From NCBI GenBank assembly GCA_012520295.1, contig JAAYOP010000115.1, forward strand, positions 1 to 64,000: a DNA stretch of 64,000 bases, in the 5' to 3' direction. This DNA comes from Clostridiales bacterium (lineage in GTDB: Bacteria; Bacillota; Clostridia; Oscillospirales; Oscillospiraceae). Positions 53,314-62,063 of this stretch are shown here, piece by piece (positions within the stretch are counted from its first letter, which is position 1; each line of letters starts with the position of its first letter). Both the position numbers and the translations under genes were made by a program. The notes under the pieces were generated by a model. The model ran no database searches, had not been told where the DNA came from, and saw nothing but the letters and a program-made list of their open reading frames with translations.

Positions 53314-53970
53314 GTGAAAATACATCCTCTGACTATTATATGCGGCCATTATGGCACGGGAAAGACAAACCTCTCGCTTAATTTGGCCGTAGATACGGTA
53401 AAGACCGGCGTACCTGTCACCCTGGTGGACCTGGATATAGTAAATCCATATTTTCGCTCCTCAGACTATTCCCGACTGCTGGAAGAACACAATATCAAAC
53501 TGATAGCTCCCGGCTCGGCCGGCACCACATTGGACGTGCCCGCCCTATCGGCTGAAATTTATTCTGTTTTTGAAAGAGAAGGAAATGTGATATTTGATGT
53601 GGGCGGAGATGGTGTGGGCGCGACAGTCCTGGGCAGATTTTCATCTAAATTCATTGCGCACGGATATGAAATGCTATACGTTATAAATCATTACAGACCT
53701 CTGGCCTCCCAGGCTGAGGATACCGCGGCGCTTCTGGCGGAAATCGAAGCCACCTCCCGTCTCAGGGCCACAGGCATTGTAAACAACTCTCATCTTATGA
53801 AGGACACTACCTGCCAAACCATAATAGACTCCCTGGAATACGCCGATGAAACCGCAGACAGGCTGGGTATTCCGATTAAAATGACCACTGTGCCAAAAGG
53901 CTTAAACGGCATTTCGAATATACCGGATTTATATCCGATTTCAATATATGTCCGCACCCCGTGGGACTGA
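53314..53970 (+). CDS. ParA/MinD-like P-loop ATPase
   Basis: A 218-residue nucleotide-binding protein: Walker A IICGHYGTGKTNLSLNLAV, switch VDLDIVNPYFRSSDY, Walker B-like VIFDVGGDGVGATVLGRFS and VINHYRPLA. It lacks the usual deviant-Walker KGGxxK, so it is outside classical ParA. GTG start with ACGGAG upstream. It ends about 56 nt before a ferredoxin-type subunit of a 2-oxoacid:ferredoxin oxidoreductase, and is likely co-transcribed. An assembly or maturation role for that complex is possible, on position only. Confidence 0.78.
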   Translation: MKIHPLTIICGHYGTGKTNLSLNLAVDTVKTGVPVTLVDLDIVNPYFRSSDYSRLLEEHNIKLIAPGSAGTTLDVPALSAEIYSVFEREGNVIFDVGGDGVGATVLGRFSSKFIAHGYEMLYVINHYRPLASQAEDTAALLAEIEATSRLRATGIVNNSHLMKDTTCQTIIDSLEYADETADRLGIPIKMTTVPKGLNGISNIPDLYPISIYVRTPWD

Positions 53971-54026
53971 TGTTCAAACGGCAAAATTCACCTGAACTGC
54001 ATAAGAAACGAAAGGAAATGACATTA

Positions 54027-54233
54027 ATGGCAAAAATCACTGTTGATGAAAAGTATTGCAAAGGCTGCGAGCTCTGCATCGCGGCATGTCCAAAAGAGCT
54101 TATAGCTTTATCCCAGGAAAGGATTACGGAAAAAGGTTATCATCCGGCTGAGCTTACCCGTCCGGAGGAGTGCACTGGCTGCGGCTCCTGCGCCGTAATG
54201 TGCCCGGATGTCGCGATAACAGTTGAACGATAG
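54027..54233 (+). CDS. Ferredoxin-like delta subunit of 2-oxoacid:ferredoxin oxidoreductase
   Basis: A 68-residue protein with two [4Fe-4S] motifs: CKGCELCIAACP and CTGCGSCAVMCP. This is the KorD/VorD electron-transfer subunit passing electrons from the TPP site to ferredoxin. ATG 54027 or ATG 54018 could be used; AAAGGA precedes both. First of four oxidoreductase genes in the order delta, alpha, beta, gamma. Confidence 0.9.
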   Translation: MAKITVDEKYCKGCELCIAACPKELIALSQERITEKGYHPAELTRPEECTGCGSCAVMCPDVAITVER

Positions 54234-54259
54234 ACAAGCATGTAGAAAGGAAGTTACAT

Positions 54260-55321
54260 ATGGCGGAAAAAGTATTGATGAAAGGCAATGAAGCTCTGGC
54301 GGAGGCTGCCATCTGCGCAGGCTGCAGGCACTTTTTCGGATATCCGATAACGCCTCAGACAGAGCTTGCTGCCTATATGGCAAAAAAAATGCCTAAGATC
54401 GGGGGTACATATCTTCAGGCGGAATCTGAGCTGGCTGCAATTAACATGGTGCTGGGGGCTTCCGCGGCGGGTGTCAGGGCAATGACCTCCTCCAGTTCTC
54501 CGGGCATAAGTCTTAAAACCGAGGGAATATCCTATTTGGCCGGCTGCGATTTGCCCGCTCTCATCATAAACGTACAGCGGGGCGGCCCCGGACTGGGCGG
54601 CATTCAGCCCTCCCAGTCGGACTACTGGCAGGCAACCAAAGCAACGGGACACGGCGATTTTCAGATTCTGGTATTCGCCCCCTCCACGATTCAGGAAATG
54701 GTTGACCTGGTTTTCCTGGCTTTTGATCTGGGTGACAAATATCGCATGCCCGCAATGATATTGCTGGACGGCATGCTGGGTCAGATGATGGAGCCGGTGG
54801 TTCTTCCGGAAGCCGGAAAGACAGTGGTACCGGACAGGCCCTGGGCAGCGGACGGACATAAAAACAAGCGTCCCCACAATATTATAAACTCCCTTTATCT
54901 GGACCCTCTGAAGCTGGAGCAGACAAATATAGAACGGTTCAAAAGATATGAGAAGATTAAGGGAACAGAGCAGCGATGTGAAGAACTTCATACGGAAGAT
55001 GCGGATATCATCATAGTCGCATACGGCGCCTCCTCCCGCGTGTGCAGAAATGCAGTTGCGGCTGCAAGAGCCCAGGGGATAAAGGCCGGCATGATAAGGC
55101 CGATTACTCTGTGGCCCTTCCCTGTGGATACCATCCAAAAAAGGCTGGTAAGTGCAAAGGCCTTTCTCACTGTGGAGATGAGCATGGGGCAGATGGTGGA
55201 CGATGTACGCCTGGCGGTAAATGGCGCAAAGCCTGTTCATTTCTTTGGCCGCACCGGTGGTATTATCCCCTCGCCGCCCGAGGTTCTTGAGCAGATTGAG
55301 TTAATTAACGGAGGTATTTGA
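54260..55321 (+). CDS. 2-oxoacid:ferredoxin oxidoreductase alpha subunit (VorB/KorA-like)
   Basis: A 353-residue pyrimidine-binding and domain II subunit. KVLMKGNEALAEAAICAGCRHFFGYPITPQTELAAY has the substrate-contact YPITPQ. AESELAAINMVLGASAAGVRAMTSSSSPGISLKTEGISYLAG follows, then NVQRGGPGLG. The KVLMKGNEA start is typical of the 3-methyl-2-oxobutanoate (branched-chain) type annotated VorB, but 2-oxoglutarate types are close, so the substrate is not fixed. AGAAAGGAAG precedes the ATG. Confidence 0.9.
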   Translation: MAEKVLMKGNEALAEAAICAGCRHFFGYPITPQTELAAYMAKKMPKIGGTYLQAESELAAINMVLGASAAGVRAMTSSSSPGISLKTEGISYLAGCDLPALIINVQRGGPGLGGIQPSQSDYWQATKATGHGDFQILVFAPSTIQEMVDLVFLAFDLGDKYRMPAMILLDGMLGQMMEPVVLPEAGKTVVPDRPWAADGHKNKRPHNIINSLYLDPLKLEQTNIERFKRYEKIKGTEQRCEELHTEDADIIIVAYGASSRVCRNAVAAARAQGIKAGMIRPITLWPFPVDTIQKRLVSAKAFLTVEMSMGQMVDDVRLAVNGAKPVHFFGRTGGIIPSPPEVLEQIELINGGI

Positions 55322-55323
55322 GC

Positions 55324-56079
55324 ATGGCAATTGTATATAAAAGACCCCACGCTCTGACAGATGAGGTTTTTCACTACTGTCCCGGCTGCACACACGGAAT
55401 AATTCACCGCCTTATTGCCGAGACAATTGATGAACTGGAAATAGAGGGCTGCACCGTGGGTATCGCTCCCGTGGGATGCGCCGTCAGAGCCTATGATTTT
55501 TTCAGCTGCGACATGGTGCAGGCCGCCCATGGCCGTGCCCCCGCCGTAGCCACCGGACTTAAGCGCGCCAGACCTGAAAATATAATTTTCACATACCAGG
55601 GCGATGGCGACCTGGCAGCCATAGGAATGGCCGAAACCGTTCACGCCGCCACCAGAGGCGAGAACATTACGGTTATATTTGTCAACAATGCCATCTACGG
55701 CATGACGGGGGGACAGATGGCACCCACAAGCCTTCCGGGTCAGGTCACACAGACAACCCCCTATGGGAGAGACACAAACAGCGCCGGATATCCTATAAGG
55801 GTCTGCGAGCTTCTGTCCACTTTGGACGGCGTGGCGCTGGCCCAGCGAGTAACCGTTGACTCTGTCAGGAATGTCAGAATTGCGAAAAAGGCAATTAAAA
55901 AGGCCTTTGAAAACCAGATAAAGGGCCTGGGATTCAGCATTGTGGAGGTTGTTTCCTCCTGTCCTACAAATTGGGGGATGGCCCCCAATGACGCCCTAAA
56001 ATGGCTACAGGATAACATGCTCCCCTACTATCCCCTTGGAGTATACAAGGATATCAGTGAAGGGGGCGAGAATAAATGA
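55324..56079 (+). CDS. 2-oxoacid:ferredoxin oxidoreductase beta subunit (TPP-binding)
   Basis: A 251-residue TPP subunit: HYCPGCTHGIIHRLIAE, VGIAPVGCAVRAYDFFSCDMVQAAHGRAPAVATGLKRA, and the TPP-Mg motif QGDGDLAAIGMAE through NNAIYGMTGGQMAPTSLPGQ. Cys residues are fewer than in PFOR, fitting the VOR/KOR type, whose clusters are on the delta subunit. ATG 55324 has GGAGG 9 nt upstream and lies 2 nt after the alpha stop. Confidence 0.92.
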   Translation: MAIVYKRPHALTDEVFHYCPGCTHGIIHRLIAETIDELEIEGCTVGIAPVGCAVRAYDFFSCDMVQAAHGRAPAVATGLKRARPENIIFTYQGDGDLAAIGMAETVHAATRGENITVIFVNNAIYGMTGGQMAPTSLPGQVTQTTPYGRDTNSAGYPIRVCELLSTLDGVALAQRVTVDSVRNVRIAKKAIKKAFENQIKGLGFSIVEVVSSCPTNWGMAPNDALKWLQDNMLPYYPLGVYKDISEGGENK

Positions 56080-56615
56080 GACCGGATCTTAATCTCCTGC
56101 TTGCCGGCTTTGGCGGACAAGGGCTTCTTTTCGGCGGAAAGGTTGTTGCATACTGCGGCCTGATTGAAAACCGCGAAATATCGTGGCTGCCCTCCTACGG
56201 TCCGGAAATGCGCGGCGGCACCGCAAACTGCAGCGTCTGTATCAGTGATGAGCCTATCGGCTCCCCCTTGGTCTTATCTCCAAACGCTCTGATAGTAATG
56301 AACCTTCCTTCTCTCGAAAAATTCATAGATACAGTTGAAGCGGGAGGCTCGGTTTTTATCGACAGCTCCATGATCAGCAAAAGGGTTGACCGAAAGGATA
56401 TAAACGTCTTCTATATCCCGGCAACGAAGCTCGCCGAAGAAAACGATTTGAAGGGTCTTGCAAATATGGTGCTTGTAGGAAAGCTCTGCAAAGAGCTGGG
56501 CTTTTGCTCAAAGGAAACGCTTTTCGCCGCTATGGAGAAATCCGTACCTCCTTCAAAAGCCGAGCTCCTGGAGAAAAACAAAAAAGCTCTTCAAATCGGC
56601 ATCGATTATTTATAA
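56076..56615 (+). CDS. 2-oxoacid:ferredoxin oxidoreductase gamma subunit
   Basis: A 179-residue gamma (POR) domain: [49 protein letters not shown] and [28 protein letters not shown]. It completes the four-part enzyme. Its ATG overlaps the beta stop by 4 nt, and an SDR gene follows 30 nt later, possibly in the same transcript. Confidence 0.92.
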   Translation: MRPDLNLLLAGFGGQGLLFGGKVVAYCGLIENREISWLPSYGPEMRGGTANCSVCISDEPIGSPLVLSPNALIVMNLPSLEKFIDTVEAGGSVFIDSSMISKRVDRKDINVFYIPATKLAEENDLKGLANMVLVGKLCKELGFCSKETLFAAMEKSVPPSKAELLEKNKKALQIGIDYL

Positions 56616-56645
56616 TATTAATAACAAGTAAAGGAGAAGATTATT

Positions 56646-57437
56646 ATGGTCATCACCTCTATGGAAAACGCCTTTTCACTAAAGGGAAAAAACGCGATCA
56701 TAACCGGCGGAAACAAGGGCATAGGCTATGGAATATCACTGGCTTTTGCCCAGCAGGGCGCAAACATTGCCATCATGGCAAGAGATGAGTCTACCGGCAA
56801 GAAGGTCGTAGACGAGCTGACGGAGAAATATGGCGGCAAATATCTTTTTTATAAGCTGGACATTTCCAGTATGGAAAACTGCAAAACCGCCGTTGAAAAG
56901 GCAATTGGGGATTTCGGCAATATTGATATCCTTGTGAACAATGCCGGCATCGGCCCTACCGGAAATGTTCTGGATATGGACGAGAATATGACCGACTGGT
57001 TCAAATGCATCGATATTGACCTCAACGGCGCAGTCCGCATGACATATCATGTGGGCAAGCATATGAGAGATTTCGGCAAGGGCGGCAGAATTATTAATAT
57101 ATCCTCAAATGCCGGAGAGGTCTGCAGTAAATCCGTTAATATGGCAGCCTACTGCACGGCAAAGGCCGCTATGAATATGTTTACCAAGGGTATGGCCTGT
57201 GAGCTTGCCCGCTTCGGCATCCGCGTAAACGCAATCGCTCCGGGCTTTACATATTCAAATCTACTGGCTGATATGCCCGACTTTGCGCTGGAAGGTCTTA
57301 AAAAAAGCATTCCCGTTGGCCGCCTGGGTCAGCCCATTGAAATCGGCGCACTGGCCACATATCTGGCCAGCGACGCTTCCGACAATATGACAGGCGCGGT
57401 TCTCACAATCGACGGAGGACATTCGCTGGCCATATAG
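56646..57437 (+). CDS. Short-chain dehydrogenase/reductase
   Basis: A 263-residue classical SDR: TGGNKGIGYGIS cofactor motif, NNAGIGPTGN, Ser in NISSNAGEVCS and Tyr-Lys in AYCTAKAAMN, ending in GAVLTIDGGHSLA. The group includes FabG and gluconate 5-dehydrogenases; no specific substrate is assigned. AAGGAGAA precedes the ATG. Co-transcription with the ferredoxin oxidoreductase suggests a link to acyl or branched-chain metabolism, which is inference. It is not a close copy of the SDR in the mobile element. Confidence 0.85.
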   Translation: MVITSMENAFSLKGKNAIITGGNKGIGYGISLAFAQQGANIAIMARDESTGKKVVDELTEKYGGKYLFYKLDISSMENCKTAVEKAIGDFGNIDILVNNAGIGPTGNVLDMDENMTDWFKCIDIDLNGAVRMTYHVGKHMRDFGKGGRIINISSNAGEVCSKSVNMAAYCTAKAAMNMFTKGMACELARFGIRVNAIAPGFTYSNLLADMPDFALEGLKKSIPVGRLGQPIEIGALATYLASDASDNMTGAVLTIDGGHSLAI

Positions 57438-57510
57438 TTGCTGGTTGTCAGTTATTAGATGCCGGTATTATTAAGTCAGGCTACTGGTATAATGCGATAA
57501 TTTAATGCCT

Positions 57511-57626
57511 GCTGAACAATTCAAAAACCCAACAATAGAAATACTTTGACAGGGTTTTTGAATTGTTCAGGTAGTCAATCAATGTATCTGAAACGGGCAA
57601 AACACATTTGTTCAGTGGACATTATA
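57511..57626. repeat. Intergenic repeat, copy B, with 19-bp hairpin
   Basis: CTGAACAATTCAAAAACCC (57511-57529) pairs with its perfect complement at 57551-57569, then the block homologous to copy A (10477-10566, opposite orientation) runs to 57626. It sits between convergent genes. The rest of 57438-57710 holds a terminator and nothing else recognised. Confidence 0.7.
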
Positions 57627-57659
57627 TAAATCTGTATGACTGGGATATTTAATAACCGT

Positions 57660-57696
57660 GTAAAAGGGGCGCCCGCCGGATGGCAGGACGCCCCTT
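57660..57696 (-). terminator. Terminator of the CofE-like gene
   Basis: AAGGGGCG (57664-57671) pairs with CGCCCCTT (57689-57696). On the minus strand TTTT follows the stem. Confidence 0.75.
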
Positions 57697-57710
57697 AAAT
57701 AATATATATT

Positions 57711-58901
57711 TTATTCCGAGGCATAATTTTGAAAATATCCTTTAATAAGGACAACCGGGGTTCCCCTGTCTCCGCTTCCGCTGGTCAGGTCGCTCAGGCT
57801 GCCCAGAAGGTCGGTGAGTCTGCGCGGCGTTGTGCCTTCCGCCTGCATGTTTCCTACCAGGCTGGTTTTTTTCTCATCCTTCTGTCTGATTTTCTCGCGT
57901 ATGGCCTTGTTTAGTTCCTCGCCTTGCAGATGCCTGAACTCGTTGTCTGCAAAATACTTCATCTTAAGCTCGTTTGCAGTGCCCCCAAGCCCCTTGGTAT
58001 ACGCAGGAGATATAACAGGGTCGGCCAGCTCCCATATTCCGCATACAGGGTCCTTGAAGCCGCCGTCACCATATATCATAACCTCCACATGCTTTTTGAA
58101 CCGGTCCGCTATGGCGTCCTGCAGATTGAGTACAAATGTATTGCAGTCTCTGGGAAACAGCTTGACTGTATCCTCATCGGCTTTATTTGAGCCCAGAAGG
58201 CCAAACTCTTCATTGTATCCGCTTCCGTCTATGCTCTCTGTGAGGATTTCATCCAGGCGATACAGCTTTTTTGCCCCTGCTTTTTTCAACAGCTTTTGAG
58301 TGCGAAATCTGGTGTGTATGTCGCAGACCAATACATTCTCCGTGAGGCTCAATATATATCCCGGGTCGTTTGAAAAAACAATCTCAATATTATTGTTTAT
58401 TGATTTATAATACTCAATATAATCAACGCCTGTGTATTTATGGACAGTTTTGTCTCCGAAAATTCTTCTGAAGTCCGCTTCATCAAAGCTGTCCCTATAT
58501 GGATCTATCCCACTTTCGTCCAAATCGTCCAGGCTTATCAGTGAGTTGCCCACCTCATCTGATGGATATGAAAGCTGAACATAAAGCTTCTCACAGGCCA
58601 TGGAGATACCTTTGAGCAGGACAGCAAACCTGTTTCGGCTGAGAATGGGAAAAACAATACCTATATCCTTCCCGCCCAGCTTGTTTTTTACATCCTTAGC
58701 TATATGTGTAGTGGTAGCATAATTTCCCTGGGTTCTCGCAAGTACCGCTTCGGTAACGGATATTATATCTCCGTCATCTATGGAAAAGCCCTCTCCTTTG
58801 GCCGCATTTTCCAAGCTGTCGCATATTTTTGCAACCAAATCATCTCCCTGTCTGAATATCGGACAGATTATTCCTCTGCTGGTTACTCCGGTATATCTCA
58901 T
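57711..58901 (-). CDS. F420-0:gamma-glutamyl ligase-family (CofE-like) protein
   Basis: A 396-residue protein of the F420_ligase family. MRYTGVTSRGIICPIFRQGDDL starts the domain; DGDIISVTEAVLARTQGN is the conserved early motif, and VMIYGDGGFKDPVCGIWELADPVISPAYTKGLGGT is a later one. It is much longer than archaeal CofE (about 250 residues). No other F420 genes are visible, and Clostridia generally lack F420, so it probably adds glutamate to another acceptor or has another role. ATG 58901 with AAAGGG upstream. Monocistronic with its own terminator. Confidence 0.78.
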   Translation of the reverse strand: MRYTGVTSRGIICPIFRQGDDLVAKICDSLENAAKGEGFSIDDGDIISVTEAVLARTQGNYATTTHIAKDVKNKLGGKDIGIVFPILSRNRFAVLLKGISMACEKLYVQLSYPSDEVGNSLISLDDLDESGIDPYRDSFDEADFRRIFGDKTVHKYTGVDYIEYYKSINNNIEIVFSNDPGYILSLTENVLVCDIHTRFRTQKLLKKAGAKKLYRLDEILTESIDGSGYNEEFGLLGSNKADEDTVKLFPRDCNTFVLNLQDAIADRFKKHVEVMIYGDGGFKDPVCGIWELADPVISPAYTKGLGGTANELKMKYFADNEFRHLQGEELNKAIREKIRQKDEKKTSLVGNMQAEGTTPRRLTDLLGSLSDLTSGSGDRGTPVVLIKGYFQNYASE

Positions 58902-58986
58902 TTCACGGCGCCCTTTCAATTTATCTTCCTGTACCCGCGTAAAAGTATAGCACAGGCCATGTTATTAATCAATAAAACATTAAAAG

Positions 58987-59379
58987 TCATGTTTTTGATT
59001 CAAAACGCTCGCCGCATTTGGGACAGGTTATATATATCCTGCCCTTTCCCTTTGGTACTCTGAGAGTTTTTTTGCAGCCCGGACAACCGAAGAATTTATA
59101 TGTTTTTTTGTTCTGCAGTCTGAGCTTTTCCCTGTATAAAAAGTTTTTCAACCTGTGCCATATTCTTAAAAACACAGCATTTTCACGGCTTCTGGCCTGA
59201 ATGTTTTTAGAAAACATCCGGAAGACAGAAATTAACACTAATATTAATACAAGAAAGTTTATAACTGTGGAACGGAAAAACGACCCAATCAGGATTAAAA
59301 CCATACCGACTAGCAGAATGGCCAAGTTGAGCTGGTCGGCCCCGTTTCGCCCCATCATAACCCGCTTTAGCCAGTTCAT
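58987..59379 (-). CDS. Small membrane protein with C-terminal zinc ribbon
   Basis: A 130-residue protein: two close membrane helices (about 17-55), a basic linker, then a zinc ribbon GCPGCKKTLRVPKGKGRIYITCPKCGERF at the C-terminus. The ribbon resembles those of MJ0042/transcription-type zinc ribbons. GGAGG lies about 6 nt before the ATG. It lies 85 nt upstream of the CofE-like gene on the same strand. Function unknown. Confidence 0.7.
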   Translation of the reverse strand: MNWLKRVMMGRNGADQLNLAILLVGMVLILIGSFFRSTVINFLVLILVLISVFRMFSKNIQARSRENAVFLRIWHRLKNFLYREKLRLQNKKTYKFFGCPGCKKTLRVPKGKGRIYITCPKCGERFESKT

Positions 59380-59715
59380 TAAAGGTCCTCCAAAATATTA
59401 ACTGCTTATGTTTATTATATAGTATTTCGCACTCTATGCAATACGACAATTCGAAATTTTCTGTAAATTTTCCCTTGACTACCAATACAGTTTAATGACT
59501 TCTACTGAAGCTATGCGCTTTTGTGGAAGCCACTTTTATATACCGGGAACATGACTTGTCCGAACAATTACCGGTTGTAAGTCCGGTTTAGGTATGTTTA
59601 ATGTAAACATGAAGAAAAACAGAGCCAAAGTGAGCACCAATGATACAATGGCTCTGTTTTCGTCCTATGCTTTAATTATCCTCGATATCATACATGGTCG
59701 GGGATACGGCTGGCA
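59380..59715. other. Intergenic region with a 7-bp dyad and terminator
   Basis: This 336-nt gap holds a terminator (59616-59660) and a short dyad ATGTTTA-n3-TAAACAT (59594-59610). No ORF with a ribosome site was seen. The AT-rich part near 59400-59480 probably carries the promoter of the zinc-ribbon gene, but no clear -35/-10 pair was fixed. Confidence 0.5.
59616..59660 (-). terminator. Terminator of the DUF4349 gene
   Basis: AAAACAGAGCCA (59616-59627) pairs with TGGCTCTGTTTT (59649-59660). On the minus strand the stem ends in TTTTTCTTC. Confidence 0.75.
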
Positions 59716-59716
59716 G

Positions 59717-60715
59717 TTATGATTTTGGATTGTCTGGCTTGTTTTGCTCTGTTTCCATATTATTTCCCGGCATATTTTCGGATTTTCTTTTCTTAACTTT
59801 TTTTCTAATCGCAATAACTATAATTAGCACAACAGCAACAAGCACAAGTACGGGAAGGGCCGCTATTATGAACACCAGCGCCTCCTTAAGGAAGCCGATC
59901 AACCCTCTGAGGGATTTTCTGAGAGCATCGACAATCTCCTCCCCCAGTGTTCTTGGAATAGCAATCTCCGGCGAGAGCTCCTTTACCTCATATATGCTTA
60001 AGTTTATTGTGGAATAGTCCACCTGATGCTGCCAATTGTTCAGCTGACTTGTCACCGATTCGATATTGTATCTGACCTCTGAAAGACGAGATTCGATAGT
60101 AATCATATCGGCAACCGTCTCTGCTTTTTCAAGCATCTCCAGAAGACGGTTCTCTTCTATTTTATATGTTTTTAAGCGGGATTCTGTATCAATGAACTGG
60201 CTTGTTATGTTTTGAGCCGAGGTGCTGTAACTGGATACATTACCTAGAGTGTCAAGCTCATCTGTCATTAATCCCAGGGATTCCTTGGGAACTCTTATAA
60301 CAAAGCTGGCCCTCCTGTATGAGCTTGAACCGTAATGATATGTGCTGTAGTCATTGCCTGTTACCGATGAGGATTCGATAAACGCATTATACTTTTCTAT
60401 CAGCTTATCGATGTCTTCCAGTGTTTCTTCAAATTTCAGTGTCTCTATCGTGACGTTTACATGGTATATTATCTTCTCACTGCTGTTTACGATATTTACC
60501 GAAGTCGAAATAATCTGACTGCCCCCGGGCCTTCCCACTTCATCAACTGAGTAACCATAGCCGGAATCATATTCACCATAGCCCCCGTTGAACTGCATAT
60601 CGGGCGGCGCCTCTTCTGATATGCTGAAATCCGTTTTAAGTCCGCTTGATGAAGCACAGCCTGTAAAAATAAGTACAATGATAAGCAGAGCAGCAAATAT
60701 AATCTTCTTTTTCAT
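59717..60715 (-). CDS. DUF4349-domain lipoprotein
   Basis: A 332-residue lipoprotein with lipobox FTGC. The DUF4349 domain has IIYHVNVTIETLKFEETLEDIDKLIEKYNAFIESSSVTG, RASFVIRVPKESLGLMTDEL, the coiled-coil region SQFIDTESRLKTYKIEENRLLEMLEKAETVADMITIESRLSEVRYNIE, and YSTINLSIYEV. A membrane helix near residue 285-310 and a basic tail follow. Function unknown; the family is widespread on cell surfaces. ATG 60715 is preceded by GGAGG about 12 nt upstream. Confidence 0.85.
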   Translation of the reverse strand: MKKKIIFAALLIIVLIFTGCASSSGLKTDFSISEEAPPDMQFNGGYGEYDSGYGYSVDEVGRPGGSQIISTSVNIVNSSEKIIYHVNVTIETLKFEETLEDIDKLIEKYNAFIESSSVTGNDYSTYHYGSSSYRRASFVIRVPKESLGLMTDELDTLGNVSSYSTSAQNITSQFIDTESRLKTYKIEENRLLEMLEKAETVADMITIESRLSEVRYNIESVTSQLNNWQHQVDYSTINLSIYEVKELSPEIAIPRTLGEEIVDALRKSLRGLIGFLKEALVFIIAALPVLVLVAVVLIIVIAIRKKVKKRKSENMPGNNMETEQNKPDNPKS

Positions 60716-60793
60716 TGCCTGCACCGTCCTCCCATATTAATAACTGTTTGACGATAGCGCCGGTACGAATGTTCCAATGCTGCGGAGAGCACA

Positions 60794-60837
60794 ATTATAA
60801 ACCCTCCCTTTTGTTTTTAACAGCGGGAGGGTTTATA
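60794..60837 (-). terminator. fba terminator
   Basis: TTATAAACCCTCCC (60794-60807) pairs with GGGAGGGTTTATAA (60824-60837), just after the fba stop. Confidence 0.75.
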
Positions 60838-60842
60838 ATCTG

Positions 60843-61778
60843 CTATAGTTTACCTGCGCAGCCGAGAACATTGATCAGCTTGTGCTTTACAAGCTCTTTG
60901 ATATTGTCTCTGGCCGGGCCAAGATATTTGCGGGGGTCAAAATCTTCGGGTCTTTCATTGAGATAGCTTCTTATAGAAGCGGTCATAGCCAGCCTCAGGT
61001 CCGTGTCTATATTTATTTTGCAGACTGCCATGGAGGCGGCTTTTCTCAGCATATCTTCCGGAACTCCGATGGCATCGGGCATTTTGCCGCCGTTTTTGTT
61101 TATCATTTCAACATATTCGGGCATTACCGAGGAAGCTCCATGCAGAACTATCGGGAAGCCGGGCAGGCGTCTTGCCACCTCTTCCAGAATATCAAACCTC
61201 AGCTGGGGTTTATGGCCGGGTTTAAACTTATATGCGCCGTGGCTTGTTCCAATGGCGATGGCAAGAGAATCTACTCCCGTTGCTTCAACAAACTCCTCCA
61301 CCTGGTCGGGATTTGTATATGAAGATTCCTCATCGGATACATTTATGTCGTCCTCTATACCCGCCAGCCTTCCCAGCTCTCCTTCAACCGTCACTCCCCG
61401 GTCGTGGGCATATTCAACCACTTGGCGAGTAAGATTAATATTCTCCTCAAAGGGATATTTTGAACCGTCAATCATTACGGATGTAAACCCGCCGTCTATG
61501 CAGGTTTTGCATATTTCAAACGACTCTCCGTGATCCAGATGAACGCATATGGGAAGACCGGTATCTGCTTCGGCAGCCTCTATGAGCTTCATAAGATAAA
61601 CATGCTTTGCATATTTTCTGGCGCCTGCCGAAACCTGAAGTATCAGTGGTGAACGTGTTTCGGCGGCAGCTTCCGTAATACCCTGGATTATTTCCATGTT
61701 ATTTACATTAAACGCGCCGATCGCATATCCTCCCTCATATGCTTTTTTAAGCATTTCTCTGGATGTTACTATAGGCAT
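60843..61778 (-). CDS. fba: Class II fructose-bisphosphate aldolase
   Basis: A 311-residue zinc aldolase cleaving fructose 1,6-bisphosphate. Segments are GAFNVNNMEIIQGI, VHLDHGESFE (catalytic Asp and zinc His), SVMIDGS, VEGELGRLAG, DSLAIAIGTSHGAYKF (zinc His), VLHGASSV (zinc His) and KINIDTDLRLA. ATG 61778 has GGAGGAGG upstream. It is divergent from the phosphofructokinase gene, so two successive glycolysis steps share one intergenic region (61785-62063). Confidence 0.93.
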   Translation of the reverse strand: MPIVTSREMLKKAYEGGYAIGAFNVNNMEIIQGITEAAAETRSPLILQVSAGARKYAKHVYLMKLIEAAEADTGLPICVHLDHGESFEICKTCIDGGFTSVMIDGSKYPFEENINLTRQVVEYAHDRGVTVEGELGRLAGIEDDINVSDEESSYTNPDQVEEFVEATGVDSLAIAIGTSHGAYKFKPGHKPQLRFDILEEVARRLPGFPIVLHGASSVMPEYVEMINKNGGKMPDAIGVPEDMLRKAASMAVCKINIDTDLRLAMTASIRSYLNERPEDFDPRKYLGPARDNIKELVKHKLINVLGCAGKL

Positions 61779-61965
61779 AATCAACGTCCTCCTCCGGCGA
61801 AATTTTTGTGTTTATCATTTTTCACCGGCTAAATGATAAACAGTATAAAACACAGATTTCCTGCGGTATAATAATTTCATTGGTCCTGCTGGATACTCGC
61901 AGAATTTACCCAAATTATTTTAACACAACACAGCATAAAATAAAAGCTAAATATTGCCTTGAACA

Positions 61966-61994
61966 TTTAAAACCCGTCATTACTATGCTATAAT
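61966..61994 (+). promoter_or_regulatory. Extended -10 promoter for pfp
   Basis: TTTAAA (61966-61971), a 17-nt spacer, TATAAT (61989-61994) preceded by TGC. It lies 70 nt upstream of the phosphofructokinase start. The -35 is weak; the extended -10 compensates. Confidence 0.55.
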
Positions 61995-62063
61995 ATAAAA
62001 AAGCTACAGGATTTATGCAGCAAAAGGATATTAAGAAACAAAATTCATAAAGGAGAACCGAAA

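Noticed and set aside
54254-55240. 328-codon minus-strand open frame opposite the oxidoreductase alpha subunit
   Set aside because: The plus frame is a clear VorB-type protein; the antisense product is Cys/His-rich nonsense without a ribosome site.
39548-57437. Idea that the two SDR genes are a duplication caused by the element
   Set aside because: The proteins differ throughout and share only family motifs.
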